A stretch of 64,000 nt of DNA, taken from the NCBI RefSeq assembly GCF_029948125.1, contig NZ_JASAMB010000030.1, positions 20,629-84,628 on the forward strand. The letters run 5' to 3'. Positions 24,599-33,488 of the stretch are shown here, in pieces. The stretch is from Catellatospora sp. KI3 (GTDB taxonomy: Bacteria > Actinomycetota > Actinomycetes > Mycobacteriales > Micromonosporaceae). Under the pieces are notes generated by a model. It did not search any database. It saw only the letters and a list, made by a program, of their open reading frames with translations, and had not been told where the DNA came from. Position 1 is the stretch's first letter; each line of letters starts with the position of its first letter. A program made the position numbers and the translations under genes.

Positions 24599-24662
24599 TG
24601 ATCCGAAATCGTGGACGCTGAGTGCTGCTATGGCGGCACCCAGCGTCCACGATTTCGGATCA
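24599..24662. terminator. long inverted repeat after hsp20
   Basis: TGATCCGAAATCGTGGACGC (from 24599) pairs perfectly with its complement ending at 24662: 22-bp arms and a 20-base loop. There is no T-run, so it may be a hairpin terminator of the actinobacterial type or a dispersed repeat. A smaller hairpin (GCGTCCGCTACGCGGATGCG) lies just before it at 24572-24591. The convergent VOC gene ends at 24733. Confidence 0.7.
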
Positions 24663-24732
24663 CCGACCCTTCACCGCCCCGTCCACCGCTGCCGCGAGCC
24701 GCGAGCCGCGGTGGGAGCCGGGCGGGGCAGGG

Positions 24733-25083
24733 TCAGCGGTCCACGACCAGGAGTACGTTTCCGTCCAGGTCGGGCACCGTGAAGAAGCGGCATACGCCCG
24801 GGTCGCCGGTCAGTTCGGTCGTGGTGTGGCCGTCGGCGGCCAGGCGCGCGTGGACCGCGTCGAGGTCGTCGACGATCAGGTTGTGGGTGGCCCAGGGCAG
24901 TCCGGGCTGTGCCTTGACCCCGCTGGCCGGTCCCAGCAGGGTGAGCCGGCCGCCGTGGCCGTCGCGCAGGACGGCCGACCAGCTGTCCACGGACTGCTCG
25001 GTCAGGCCGAAGGCGCGCTGGAACCATGCCGACGCGGCCGCCGGGTCACCGACGGGCAGGAACGCCGATCCGATCTTAGTCAC
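24733..25083 (-). CDS. VOC family protein (glyoxalase/dioxygenase fold)
   Basis: 116 aa from GTG 25083. One VOC domain made of two beta-alpha-beta-beta-beta units: FLPVGDPAAASAWFQRAFG at the start and HNLIVDDLDAVHARLAADGH in the second half, ending FFTVPDLDGNVLLVVDR. The final Glu metal ligand common in this family is replaced by VLLVV, so metal-independent binding is possible. Single gene; no context for a substrate. Confidence 0.8.
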   Translation of the reverse strand: MTKIGSAFLPVGDPAAASAWFQRAFGLTEQSVDSWSAVLRDGHGGRLTLLGPASGVKAQPGLPWATHNLIVDDLDAVHARLAADGHTTTELTGDPGVCRFFTVPDLDGNVLLVVDR

Positions 25084-25140
25084 GATCGGTGACGATACCG
25101 CCCGGGTGTGACAGTGCGTGACGGCCGCCCGGTGTGACGC

Positions 25141-27252
25141 TCAGCCGACCCGGTGCAGTTCCAGCACGAAGCCGTCGGCCGGGCGCAGCAGCGGCGCGGC
25201 GAGCCCGTGCCCGGCCAGCGCCGCCCCGGTGAGGGTGACCTGCGGCGACCAGTCCTGCGCCCAGATCCTCGGCACGGGCAGTTCGGGCACGAGGCCGACG
25301 CGGTACCGGGCCAGCGGGTCCAGACCGGGCAGCCGCAGCCGCGTGGTGCCCTCGTACGCGCTGGCGGTGAGCTGGGCGTACGCGAAGACCGCGTGCTCGC
25401 CGCCGGTGGACACGATGCCGTACAGGTGGGCGGACGGGTCGGGGTGGTCGGCGCGGACGGTGCGTCCGGAGTGGAGCAGCCCCCGCAGCCGCCGGTACGC
25501 CCCGATCCAGGCCGACAGCTGCGCGCGCTCGTCCTCGGTGCAGCCGGTGATGTCCCACTCGATGCCCGCGTGCCCGAACAGCGCGGTCAGGCAGCGGAAG
25601 CTCAGGTTCGCGGCGCGGCCGTTGGTGTGCGACACCGGCGGCCCGACGTGGGAGCCCATCAGCTCGGGCGGCAGCAGCAGCGCGGTCCAGCGCTGGATGT
25701 GCTGGCGCTCCAGCGGGTCGTTGTTGTCCGAGGCCCATACCCGGTCGGTGCGCGACAGGATGCCGAGGTCGACGCGGGCGCCGCCGGAGGAGCAGGACTC
25801 GATCTCCAGGTGCGGGTGGCGGGCGCGCAGCGCGTCGAGCAGCCGGTAGGCGGCGGCGGTCTGCGCGTGCACCCCGGCGGTGCCGTCGTGGACGGCTTCG
25901 ACCAGGTCGCGGTTGTGGTCCCACTTGAGGTAGTCGGGCCGGTACTCGGTGACCAGCGCGTCGAGCCGTTGGAGCAGGTGCGCCCACACCTCGGGGCGGG
26001 CCAGGTCGAGCACCTGCTGGTGGCGCCAGTTGGCGGGCAGCCGGTCAGGCGTCGCGAGGTACCAGTCGGGGTGGGCGCGGGCCAGGTCGGAGTCCGGATT
26101 GATCATCTCGGGTTCGACCCAGAGGCCGAACTGCAGGCCGAGGCGGCGCACCTCGTCGACGAGCGGGTGCAGGCCGTCGGGCCATACCGTCGGGTCCACA
26201 TGCCAGTCGCCGAGCCCGGCGGTGTCGTCGCGGCGGCCCAGGAACCAGCCGTCGTCGAGCACGAACCGCTCGACGCCCAGCTCGGCGGCGGTGCGTGCGA
26301 GCGCGGTGAGGCGGGTCAGGTCGTGGTCGAAGTAGACGGCCTCCCAGGTGTTGAGGGTGACCGGCCGGGGCGTGCGCGGATGGGTGTCGCGGGCGCGCAG
26401 CCAGGCGTGCATCGCGTCGGACAGGCCGTCCAGTCCGGACGGCGAGTGGCAGAAGTAGACCCAGGGGGTCGTGTACGTCTCACCGTCGCCGAGCCGGATC
26501 TCGCCGGCGCCGAGCAGCTCACCGCCGCCGAGCACGCCGTCGCCGTCGACGGTCCGCTGGGCGAGCTGCGTGTGGTCGCCGCTCCAGCCCACGTGCACGC
26601 CCCACACCTGCCCGTGCCGGAACCCGAAGGCGGCCGTACCGGCGGCGAAGAACGGCGGGGCGTCGAAGCCGGTGCGGCCCCGGCGGCTCTCGTGCGCGAC
26701 CGCCTGGTGCCCGAACGCCGTACGCTGCGGCACCCGCTCGCGCGACCAGCGCCCGGTGAAGTCCAGCACCTCGACCGCGTCGGCGGGCACCGGCAGCAGG
26801 CACAGCAGCCCGTCCACCGTGTACGTCCCCGCGTCGGTGCTCGTCACCGCGTGCCGCATCCGCAGCACGCCCTGCGCCCCGAGCTCGATCTCCGTACGCA
26901 GCCGCACCCCGGCCGCCTCGTCGGTGGCGTGCACGGTCACCGTGCCGCCCCCGGCCGGGTCGACCATGGCCGCGACCGGCTCGGTGCGCAGCAGCCGCAG
27001 GTGCGGGTACGTGCCGTCGCGGTGCCCGGCCAGCGCGGGCTGCCCGGCCCAGCGGTCGGCCTGGGTGGGCAGCAGCGGGGCGCCCAGCGGCTGGTTCGGG
27101 TACACCGGCTGCGCCGCCGCGAGCAGATCCAGCGCGTCCTCGCCGAGGTCGGCGCCCCAGTGCAGCACCCGGGGCAGCCCGGTGCCGGTGGCGTCCAGGG
27201 CGAGGCCCACTCCGGCGGCGCGCAGCACGATCAGGTCGGCAGAGGCAGGCAC
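25141..27252 (-). CDS. GH36 alpha-galactosidase
   Basis: 703 aa from GTG 27252 (an in-frame TTG lies 18 bases upstream). An N-terminal beta-sandwich, about 1-290, is followed by the TIM barrel. Signature stretches: LNTWEAVYFDHDLTRL, FVLDDGWFLGRRDD, LWVEPEMINPDSDLA. The nucleophile Asp is in DYLKWDHNRDL and the acid/base Asp in VWASDNNDPLERQ. SCSSGGARVDLGIL is also typical. No signal peptide, so it hydrolyses imported alpha-galactosides (melibiose/raffinose type) in the cytoplasm. No transporter or regulator adjoins it. Confidence 0.94.
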   Translation of the reverse strand: MPASADLIVLRAAGVGLALDATGTGLPRVLHWGADLGEDALDLLAAAQPVYPNQPLGAPLLPTQADRWAGQPALAGHRDGTYPHLRLLRTEPVAAMVDPAGGGTVTVHATDEAAGVRLRTEIELGAQGVLRMRHAVTSTDAGTYTVDGLLCLLPVPADAVEVLDFTGRWSRERVPQRTAFGHQAVAHESRRGRTGFDAPPFFAAGTAAFGFRHGQVWGVHVGWSGDHTQLAQRTVDGDGVLGGGELLGAGEIRLGDGETYTTPWVYFCHSPSGLDGLSDAMHAWLRARDTHPRTPRPVTLNTWEAVYFDHDLTRLTALARTAAELGVERFVLDDGWFLGRRDDTAGLGDWHVDPTVWPDGLHPLVDEVRRLGLQFGLWVEPEMINPDSDLARAHPDWYLATPDRLPANWRHQQVLDLARPEVWAHLLQRLDALVTEYRPDYLKWDHNRDLVEAVHDGTAGVHAQTAAAYRLLDALRARHPHLEIESCSSGGARVDLGILSRTDRVWASDNNDPLERQHIQRWTALLLPPELMGSHVGPPVSHTNGRAANLSFRCLTALFGHAGIEWDITGCTEDERAQLSAWIGAYRRLRGLLHSGRTVRADHPDPSAHLYGIVSTGGEHAVFAYAQLTASAYEGTTRLRLPGLDPLARYRVGLVPELPVPRIWAQDWSPQVTLTGAALAGHGLAAPLLRPADGFVLELHRVG

Positions 27253-27321
27253 AGATTCACACCCGATCAAACGTGATCCAACATCGGCGAGCCAGAGCCT
27301 AGGAGGACGGGCCCGACCCCG

Positions 27322-28089
27322 TCAACGCGCGGAGCAGGTGAACTCGCCGTACTCGGCGATCGGGGTGAAGCCGAGGCGGTCGTATAGGGCCAGCGCGGCC
27401 GCGTTGCCGGCGTGCACGTTCAGGGTCACGTGGTCGACGGTCTCGCGCAGGCGGCGGCACAGCGCGGCGACCACGCCCCTGGCCAGGCCCTGTCCGCGCA
27501 GCTCCGGCCGGGTGGTGACGTTGCCCAGCGCGCTGACCCGGTACGCCGGGGACCAGACGTGGATCCCGGCCACGGCGGCCAGGCGGCCGTCGCGGCGCAC
27601 CCCGACGTACTGGCCGGTCTCCAGCATGCGCCGGTCGAACCAGTTGCCGGGGTACGCGGCGTCGTACAGCTCCGACAGCTCCGGCAGGTCGCCGGGGCCG
27701 AGCACGTCGCCGAGCGGCTCGGCGGCGGCCAGGGCGGCCGGGTCGGTCAGCGCCATCTTCAGGTGCGGACCGCCGGGTTCGAGCCGGTAGGCCGCGGCCA
27801 GCTCCGACTCGGCGCCGGGGGACAGGTGCGCGTAGAGGCGGCCCGGCAGCAGCGGCAGCAGGTCGCGCAGCAGCGGCGCGACCGTGCCGGGGCCGTCGGG
27901 GTCGAAGGCGAGCAGGGTGGGCAGGCCGCCGCCGTGGTAGACCAGCGCGAGCGCGTCGCCGCGCCGATACCAGGTGGTGTACGGCCAGAAGAAGTCGTCC
28001 AGATCACCGAGCTGGTACGCGTACCGGGCCGGGTCCCGCCCCAGCAGTTCGGCCAGTTCCGCTCGATCGTGCACGCTGTGTACCGGCAT
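27322..28089 (-). CDS. GNAT family N-acetyltransferase
   Basis: 255 aa from ATG 28089. The N-terminal half is a degenerate acetyltransferase-like domain (YAYQLGDLDDFFWPYTTWY). The C-terminal half is a complete GNAT domain with RVSALGNVTTRPELRGQGLA as motif A (RGQGLA pyrophosphate loop) and LNVHAGNAAALALYDRLGF as motif B. Two-domain GNATs of this size often act on amino acids or antibiotics; the substrate is unknown. It is divergent from the DUF72 gene with a 38-base gap. Confidence 0.85.
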   Translation of the reverse strand: MPVHSVHDRAELAELLGRDPARYAYQLGDLDDFFWPYTTWYRRGDALALVYHGGGLPTLLAFDPDGPGTVAPLLRDLLPLLPGRLYAHLSPGAESELAAAYRLEPGGPHLKMALTDPAALAAAEPLGDVLGPGDLPELSELYDAAYPGNWFDRRMLETGQYVGVRRDGRLAAVAGIHVWSPAYRVSALGNVTTRPELRGQGLARGVVAALCRRLRETVDHVTLNVHAGNAAALALYDRLGFTPIAEYGEFTCSAR

Positions 28090-28127
28090 CAGCCGATGAT
28101 CACACAGCCGGGGCGCAGACTGGAAAG

Positions 28128-28844
28128 GTGATCCTGGTCGGCACCTCCGGCTGGCAGTACCGCGACTGGCGCGGCCCGTTCTACCCGCCCGGCCTGCCGC
28201 AGCGCCAATGGCTGGCCCACTACGCCGCCGAGTTCCCGACCGTCGAGGTCAACAGCGTCTTCTACCGGCTGCCGCAGCGCGGCGTCTTCACCGCCTGGCG
28301 CGAGCAGACGCCGTCCGGGTTCACCGTGGCGGTCAAGGCCAGCCGCTACCTGACCCACATCCGGCGGCTGCGCGACCCGGCCGAGCCGGTGCGCCGGTTC
28401 CTCGACGCGGTCGCGGGCCTGGGCGACCGGCTCGGCCCGGTGCTGCTGCAGCTGCCGCCGACGATGCGCGCCGACCCGGCCGCGCTGGCCGATACGCTGC
28501 GCCACTTTCCCGAGGGGCGGCGGGTCGCGGTCGAGCCCCGGCATCCGTCCTGGTGGAACGATGCGGTCCGGGCGGTGCTGGAAGGCCACGGCGCCGCGCT
28601 GTGCTGGGCCGACCGGCTGGGGCGGCCGCAGACCCCGCTGTGGCGTACCGCCGACTTCGGCTACCTGCGCCTGCACGAGGGCCGCGCCCAGCCCCGCCCC
28701 CGCTACGGCCGCACCGCCCTGCGCACCTGGCAAGGCCGCCTCCAGGACACTTTCGGCGACCACCCTGTGTACGTCTACTTCAACAACGACCCCCACGCCG
28801 CCGCGATCGCCGATGCCCGCGCCTTCACCTCCCTCGCGGGTTAA
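28128..28844 (+). CDS. DUF72 family protein
   Basis: 238 aa from GTG 28128. The family's TIM-barrel-like features are clear: LVGTSGWQYRDWRGPFYPPG at the N-terminus, EVNSVFYRLP, FTVAVKASRYLTHIRRL, LGPVLLQLPPTM and the C-terminal YVYFNNDPHAAA. DUF72 proteins (YecE type) are widespread; an endonuclease or sugar-related role has been proposed but not established. The stop is directly followed by a family A repeat. Confidence 0.92.
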   Translation: MILVGTSGWQYRDWRGPFYPPGLPQRQWLAHYAAEFPTVEVNSVFYRLPQRGVFTAWREQTPSGFTVAVKASRYLTHIRRLRDPAEPVRRFLDAVAGLGDRLGPVLLQLPPTMRADPAALADTLRHFPEGRRVAVEPRHPSWWNDAVRAVLEGHGAALCWADRLGRPQTPLWRTADFGYLRLHEGRAQPRPRYGRTALRTWQGRLQDTFGDHPVYVYFNNDPHAAAIADARAFTSLAG

Positions 28845-28892
28845 CAAGGGGCCCTTCCTCTACGTAAAGCGATAAGAAGGGGCCCTTCCTTT
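28844..28892 (-). repeat. family A palindromic repeat, copy 3 (possible terminator)
   Basis: ACAAGGGGCCCTTCCTC, loop with TACGTAAAGCGATAAG, then AAGGGGCCCTTCCTTT. The TTATCGC marker is on the minus strand. It begins at the last base of the DUF72 stop codon, so it is the 3' end structure of that transcript. Confidence 0.88.
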
Positions 28893-28966
28893 CTCTCAGG
28901 TTTAGGGGTGGGGCGGGTGGGTCATCCACGGGGCAGGATTCGACCGTCACCCCTCGGGAGATAAAG

Positions 28967-29149
28967 ATGTTCGCCGTCATCGCCGCGATCCTGTTCGGCC
29001 TCGCGCTGCTGCTGGACCTCGTGAACGAGAGCATCGGCAGCCTGCTCACGCCCGGCACCCTGGTCACCGCGGGCCTGCTGTTCCTGGCCCTGCACATGGC
29101 CGGTGCGGGCACCTACGTGCGCGGGCGGTCCTGGCGCGGCCGCCGCTGA
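28967..29149 (+). CDS. small membrane protein, 60 aa
   Basis: MFAVIAAILFGLALLLDLV forms one transmembrane helix and TLVTAGLLFLALHMAGA a second, followed by a basic tail (RGRSWRGRR). GGGAGATAAAG lies upstream of the ATG. This two-helix hairpin resembles small conserved actinobacterial membrane proteins of unknown function. It is bounded by a family A repeat upstream and a strong terminator 21 bases downstream, so it is an independent unit. Confidence 0.75.
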   Translation: MFAVIAAILFGLALLLDLVNESIGSLLTPGTLVTAGLLFLALHMAGAGTYVRGRSWRGRR

Positions 29150-29169
29150 CCCCCGGCGCCCCCTGATCG

Positions 29170-29206
29170 GGCGGTGTGCACGCCCCCGTGGTGCACACCG
29201 CCTTTT
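29170..29206 (+). terminator. rho-independent terminator
   Basis: GGCGGTGTGCAC (29170-29181), nine-base loop, GTGCACACCGCC (29191-29202), then TTTT. A perfect 12-bp stem with a T-run, the clearest intrinsic terminator in the window. It ends the small membrane protein gene and faces the convergent nucleotidyltransferase gene. Confidence 0.9.
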
Positions 29207-29222
29207 CTGTGCCCGTGGGACG

Positions 29223-29984
29223 TCAGAGGCCCAGGCGGGCGCGGACGACCAGGTCGTGCAGGGCGTCGGCGGCGGTCGGCTGGGCGGGCAGCTTCGCGTC
29301 GGCCTTGGCCTGGTTCAGCTGCTCGCGCAGCCGGGCCGTGTCGGCCAGGATCCGGTCCGGGCCGGGCAGGCCCGCGTCCGTGCCGAGCACCCGGTGCTCG
29401 CCCTCGCGCTTGGCCGCGATCAGGTCCGGCACGTACGGCAGGTCGCAGTCGCCGTACAGCAGGGTCAGGTCGGCCTGGACCGTGCCGGTGCGCATCAGGT
29501 GCAGGCCGGTGCACAGCACCCGGAGCAGGTACAGCGCGGGCTTGAGCTTGTTCGTCTTGGTGAACAGCAGCTGCGACGAGGTGGCGAAGCCGAGGTAGTG
29601 GTCGGCGTAGCCGGTGGAGACGCAGCCCGGGACCAGCGACAGCAGCTCGGCGTGCGTCTCGGAGGTGTGGATCACCAGCGGGGACGTGACCTGCTCCAGC
29701 ACGTCGCCGCTGCGGCGCAGCAGCAGGCGGCAGCTCTTGGCCAGGTCGTGCGTGACCAGGTCCAGCTCCACCCCGGCGCGGTCGCCGGTGTGCGACAGCG
29801 TCTCCGGGCCGTGGCGCAGGCCGACCAGCTCGCGCGGCGGCAGCAGGTGCGCTCCGCGCAGGTCGACATCGGAGTCGACCGAGGCGAAGCCGTAGAGGTG
29901 GGCGCCGCTGACGGTCGCGAAGACCATCGGGTACGGCTGCTCGGCGACCACGTCGCCGGTCCAGGCGGGCACGACCGTGGTCAT
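29223..29984 (-). CDS. COG3541/RlaP-like nucleotidyltransferase A
   Basis: 253 aa from ATG 29984, which overlaps the stop of the PQQ-propeller gene by four bases. The polymerase-beta-type active site is SGAHLYGFASVDSDVDLRG (about residues 25-43), with the DxD metal pair. ELDLVTHDLAKSCRLLLRR and SGDVLEQVTSP follow, as in the YcgL/COG3541 group. Relatives have been linked to RNA end repair, but the substrate is not established. Third gene of a three-gene minus-strand operon that also encodes a paralogue. Confidence 0.82.
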   Translation of the reverse strand: MTTVVPAWTGDVVAEQPYPMVFATVSGAHLYGFASVDSDVDLRGAHLLPPRELVGLRHGPETLSHTGDRAGVELDLVTHDLAKSCRLLLRRSGDVLEQVTSPLVIHTSETHAELLSLVPGCVSTGYADHYLGFATSSQLLFTKTNKLKPALYLLRVLCTGLHLMRTGTVQADLTLLYGDCDLPYVPDLIAAKREGEHRVLGTDAGLPGPDRILADTARLREQLNQAKADAKLPAQPTAADALHDLVVRARLGL

Positions 29985-31474
29985 CGCAGCGCCAAGGAGT
30001 GCAGGTACCCGCCCCGGGTGCCGACGTAGAGCGTCCCGTCCCAGACCGCCGGGGTGGACTCGATGCAGGCGCCGGGCTTGGTCTGCCACAGCGGCTTCGG
30101 CGCGACCGCGGTGTCGGCGACGTCGAAGGCGTGCAGGTAGCCCTGGCTGCAGTCGCCGATGACCAGGACGTCGTCGACGATCACCGGCGAGCCGTGGCCC
30201 ATGCCCGCGACGTGGTACCGCCAGCGCACCGCGCCCGTGGCCCGGTCGACGCCGACCAGGTAGCCGGTGTGCGTGCCCCAGACGACGATGTCCTTGTGCA
30301 GCGCGACCGTGCTGTAGACGCCCCCGGGATTCGTGTCGTGATCGTCGATCTTCCACACCACCGGGTCGTCGGGCTTGCCCGGGTCCAGCTTCATCATCTG
30401 GCCCATCTCCTTCGACCTCTTGTTGCCCTTCTCGTACTGCGAACCGACGTACAGCATCCCGTCGCCGTCGGAGACGATCGACGCGTCGGTGTCGTCGCCG
30501 GTCCAGAACCGCAGCGTACGGGTCGGCATCCGGCCCTCCTTCAGCCCGCTGACGTCCCAGCCCTGCACCAGCCCCGCCGAGTTGGCGAAGTAGATGGCGC
30601 TGCCGGTGACGTTGACCGAGTTCTCGATCGACACCGTGTCGTGTCCGGCGTCCTTGAGCAGCTGGGCGTCCCAGCCCGGCGTGTGCCAGACCAGCTTCGG
30701 CGCGACGGTGACCTTCCCGTTCGCGTCATAGCCCCGGTTCAGCTTCACGATGTGGAACTGGCTGTTCTCGCCGCCCTCGAACAGGTAATCGTCGATGATG
30801 ATCGGCGAGCTGTCCCAGTCGTTGTTCCACATCACCGGCTTCACGTCGTACGCCGAGAGCTTCCACAGCTCCACCGGCTTGCTCCGGTCCATGGCGATGA
30901 CCCTGAAGTAGTTGTCGCGCGAGCCGGAGTACAGCAGCGGGAAGCCGTCCGGGTCGACCGTCACCGAGCCCTTGATGATGTCGCCGGTCGGAAAGTCGGG
31001 CAGGATCCGCCGCCCGGTCTTCCCGTCGACGAAGTGCAGCTTGCCGTCGTACGCGCCGAACACCACCCAGGTGCGGCCGTCGCGCTCGAACACGGCCGGC
31101 TGGCCGGTCCAGCCCATGCCGCACCACAGCCGCACGCCGTGCTCGTCGCTGGACTCCTTGCACATCGGCTGGTCCGGGAACTTCCACCGCTGCACCGGCT
31201 TGCCGCGCGGCATCGGCCCGGTGCCGTAGAAGGTGCGGGTCGGGTTGCCCCGGAACGTGAGCAGACCCTCGACCTTGTCACCCCACGGCTTGCCCGCCAG
31301 CGCCGGATCCGACCAGCCGGTGAACGCGGGCGGCGCCGGGGACGGGACCGGCACGGCCGGGCCGCTCGGCGCGGCCACGAACGCCGGTTCGGGCGGCGCC
31401 GTGTCGCACGCGGACACGGCCAATGCCAGCAGGGCTGCGGCGAGCAGGGAGAATCGGCGGCCGACGGGTCGCAT
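29981..31474 (-). CDS. PQQ-like beta-propeller lipoprotein
   Basis: 497 aa from ATG 31474 (GTG 31477 adjacent). The lipobox is LALAVSAC with Cys near residue 23, so it is exported and lipid-anchored. A Pro/Ala-rich spacer leads to a WD/PQQ-like propeller: repeats such as VVFGAYDGKLHFVDGKTGR, DIVVWGTHTGYLVGVDRATG and GTLYVGTRGGYLHSLAL mark the blades. PQQ-binding or catalytic residues are not evident, so a binding or scaffold role is likelier than a dehydrogenase. It lies between two nucleotidyltransferase genes, 45 bases after one and overlapping the other. Confidence 0.85.
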   Translation of the reverse strand: MRPVGRRFSLLAAALLALAVSACDTAPPEPAFVAAPSGPAVPVPSPAPPAFTGWSDPALAGKPWGDKVEGLLTFRGNPTRTFYGTGPMPRGKPVQRWKFPDQPMCKESSDEHGVRLWCGMGWTGQPAVFERDGRTWVVFGAYDGKLHFVDGKTGRRILPDFPTGDIIKGSVTVDPDGFPLLYSGSRDNYFRVIAMDRSKPVELWKLSAYDVKPVMWNNDWDSSPIIIDDYLFEGGENSQFHIVKLNRGYDANGKVTVAPKLVWHTPGWDAQLLKDAGHDTVSIENSVNVTGSAIYFANSAGLVQGWDVSGLKEGRMPTRTLRFWTGDDTDASIVSDGDGMLYVGSQYEKGNKRSKEMGQMMKLDPGKPDDPVVWKIDDHDTNPGGVYSTVALHKDIVVWGTHTGYLVGVDRATGAVRWRYHVAGMGHGSPVIVDDVLVIGDCSQGYLHAFDVADTAVAPKPLWQTKPGACIESTPAVWDGTLYVGTRGGYLHSLALR

Positions 31475-31519
31475 CACCGCGTAAGTATCGACGACGGCGC
31501 GCCGTTGCCGATCATCGAT

Positions 31520-32230
31520 TCAGATCGGCCGAACTGCCGGTTCGGCGGAGTCGAGCCCCTCCTCGCGTACCCCCGCCAGGAACGCGTCGACCGCGGCCCG
31601 GTCCGGCTCGACCGGCAGCACCGGCGCGGCGGCCGCGGCCGCCAGCTGCTCCGTGCGCTCCCGGGCCAGCTCCCGCACCCGCTCGAACGGCAGCTCGCCG
31701 CGCTTGACCGACAGCAGCAGCTCGCGCTCGTCCCGCACCTCCACCAGCACCTGCCCGGTACGCAGCACGTGCGCGCCCGCCCGCAGCAGCCGCAGCATGT
31801 GCATCGCCTGCTTCCACCGCACCTCGCCGGTACGGTCGAAGTGGCCGGTCAGCTTCGCGAACTGGTCGGCGGCGTAGCGCCCGTACGTGTCGGCGGCCCG
31901 CCGCGACAGGAAAGCCTCCCGGACCGCGAGCAGCCGCTGCCCGGCCGGGGTGATCCGCTCGACCAGCGGCGACCACAGGCACTCCAGCACGGTCGGGTTC
32001 GCGGTCAGCGCCAGCGCGCACAGCCGCTCCACCTCCCACGAGAACTCCTCGTGGCGAGGTCCTTCGACGTGCGTGGGCGGCTTGTCGAGATGCCAGAACA
32101 GCCTGGTCGGCGCCGCGTACACGCCTCGGCGGTCGGTGTCGGAGCCGGGCCCGTCCAGCCCGTACGCCCGCGACCCCACGACCACCGACAGGATCGTGTA
32201 CCGCTCGACCAGCCCATGCCCCGCATCCAT
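31520..32230 (-). CDS. COG3541-like nucleotidyltransferase B
   Basis: 236 aa from ATG 32230. The active site is VVVGSRAYGLDGPGSDTDRRG, a full GSxxYG...SDxD nucleotidyltransferase motif. EEFSWEVERLCALALTANPT and VLECLWSP follow, matching the same family as the gene at 29223-29984 but clearly diverged from it. The C-terminal third is helical and charged. First gene of the operon; a long inverted repeat lies 64 bases upstream. Confidence 0.82.
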   Translation of the reverse strand: MDAGHGLVERYTILSVVVGSRAYGLDGPGSDTDRRGVYAAPTRLFWHLDKPPTHVEGPRHEEFSWEVERLCALALTANPTVLECLWSPLVERITPAGQRLLAVREAFLSRRAADTYGRYAADQFAKLTGHFDRTGEVRWKQAMHMLRLLRAGAHVLRTGQVLVEVRDERELLLSVKRGELPFERVRELARERTEQLAAAAAAPVLPVEPDRAAVDAFLAGVREEGLDSAEPAVRPI

Positions 32231-32293
32231 GCCGCGCAGGCTAGCGCACCACCCGCCCCTTGATCACGCGAGTTGTCAGGCGCGTTGGTCGTT

Positions 32294-32353
32294 CAAGTTG
32301 CCGGGCGATCGGGCGTATACAGCGTGCGATACCCCCGATCGCCCGGCAACTTG
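32294..32353. repeat. 20-bp-arm inverted repeat between operons
   Basis: CAAGTTGCCGGGCGATCGGG (32294-32313) is perfectly inverted at 32334-32353 around 20 bases (containing GTATAC). It lies upstream of nucleotidyltransferase B and just after the aldo-keto reductase stop, where transcription from 33.4 kb should end. It is probably a terminator hairpin; no T-run. Confidence 0.8.
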
Positions 32354-32389
32354 GATGACCTTGGCCGCGATGGCGGCCGGGCGGGACGG

Positions 32390-33394
32390 TCAGGCGATCT
32401 CGGCCTCGGTGGCGAAGCGGTCGATCTCGGCGAGTTCGGCGTCGGTGAACGACAGGTCGTCCAGGGCGGCGACGTTGTCCTCCAGCTGCTTGACGCTGGA
32501 GGCGCCGATGACCAGCGAGGTCATCCGCTCGTCGCGCAGCGCCCAGGCCAGCGCGAGCTGCGCCAGCGACTGCCCGCGCCGGGACGCGACCGCGTTCAGG
32601 CCCTCGACCTTGGCGCGGTTGCTCGGCGTCAGCGCGTCCTCGTTGAGGAACCGGCTGGTGCGGATGCGCGAGTCGTCCGGCACCCCGTGCAGGTATCGGT
32701 CGGTGAGCAGGCCCTGGGCCAGCGGCGAGAACGCGATGCAGCCCGCGCCGACCTCCTCAAGCGTGTCCAGCAGGCTGTCCCGCTCGGTCCACCGGTTGAT
32801 CATCGAGTACGAGGGCTGGTGGATCAGCAGAGGAGTGCCCAGGTCCTTGAGGATCGCCGCCGCGCGTCGAGTCTGCTCGGAGGTGTAGGACGAGATGCCC
32901 ACGTAGAGGGCCTTGCCCGCGCGGACCGCCGCGTCCAGCGCGCCCATCGTCTCCTCGAGCGGGGTCTCCGGGTCGAAGCGGTGCGAGTAGAAGACGTCGA
33001 CGTAGTCCAGGCCCATGCGCTTGAGCGACTGGTCCAGCGAGGCGGTCAGGTACTTGCGCGAACCCCACTCGCCGTACGGGCCGGGCCACATGTCGTACCC
33101 GGCCTTGGTCGCGATGACCAGCTCGTCGCGGTACGGCTTCAGGTCGGTGGCCAGCATCCGGCCGAAGTTCTCCTCGGCCGCGCCCGGGGGCGGGCCGTAG
33201 TTGTTCGCCAGGTCGAAGTGGGTGATGCCGAGGTCGAAGGCGCGCCGGACGATCTCGGTCTGCCGCTGCCAGGGGCGCTCGTGCCCGAAGTTGTGCCACA
33301 GGCCGAGGGAGATCGCCGGCAGCTTCAGGCCGCTGCGCCCGGAACGGCGGTAGATCATCCGGTCGTACCGCTTCGCTTCTGCCACGTACGTCAT
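32390..33394 (-). CDS. aldo/keto reductase (YghZ / L-glyceraldehyde-3-phosphate reductase type)
   Basis: 334 aa from ATG 33394. AKR landmarks: THFDLANNYGPPPGAAEENF with the catalytic Asp and Tyr, KAGYDMWPGPYGEWGSRKY with the catalytic Lys, and DVFYSHRFDPETPLEETM with the His. IGASSVKQLEDNV is the NADPH phosphate-binding loop. The GPPPGAAEENFG stretch is typical of the YghZ/Kvbeta-like AKR14 group, which reduces small aldehydes such as methylglyoxal. Monocistronic; a second AKR at 53274-54236 is a different subgroup. Confidence 0.9.
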   Translation of the reverse strand: MTYVAEAKRYDRMIYRRSGRSGLKLPAISLGLWHNFGHERPWQRQTEIVRRAFDLGITHFDLANNYGPPPGAAEENFGRMLATDLKPYRDELVIATKAGYDMWPGPYGEWGSRKYLTASLDQSLKRMGLDYVDVFYSHRFDPETPLEETMGALDAAVRAGKALYVGISSYTSEQTRRAAAILKDLGTPLLIHQPSYSMINRWTERDSLLDTLEEVGAGCIAFSPLAQGLLTDRYLHGVPDDSRIRTSRFLNEDALTPSNRAKVEGLNAVASRRGQSLAQLALAWALRDERMTSLVIGASSVKQLEDNVAALDDLSFTDAELAEIDRFATEAEIA

Positions 33395-33488
33395 GGAGAT
33401 CACCCTACTGGCGGCGAATGCCGACGGGATCATGCCCGTCCCGCTGCCATTTCAGCCGTGGAGGCGGAGTCGGGGCGGCGGCCGCCGG

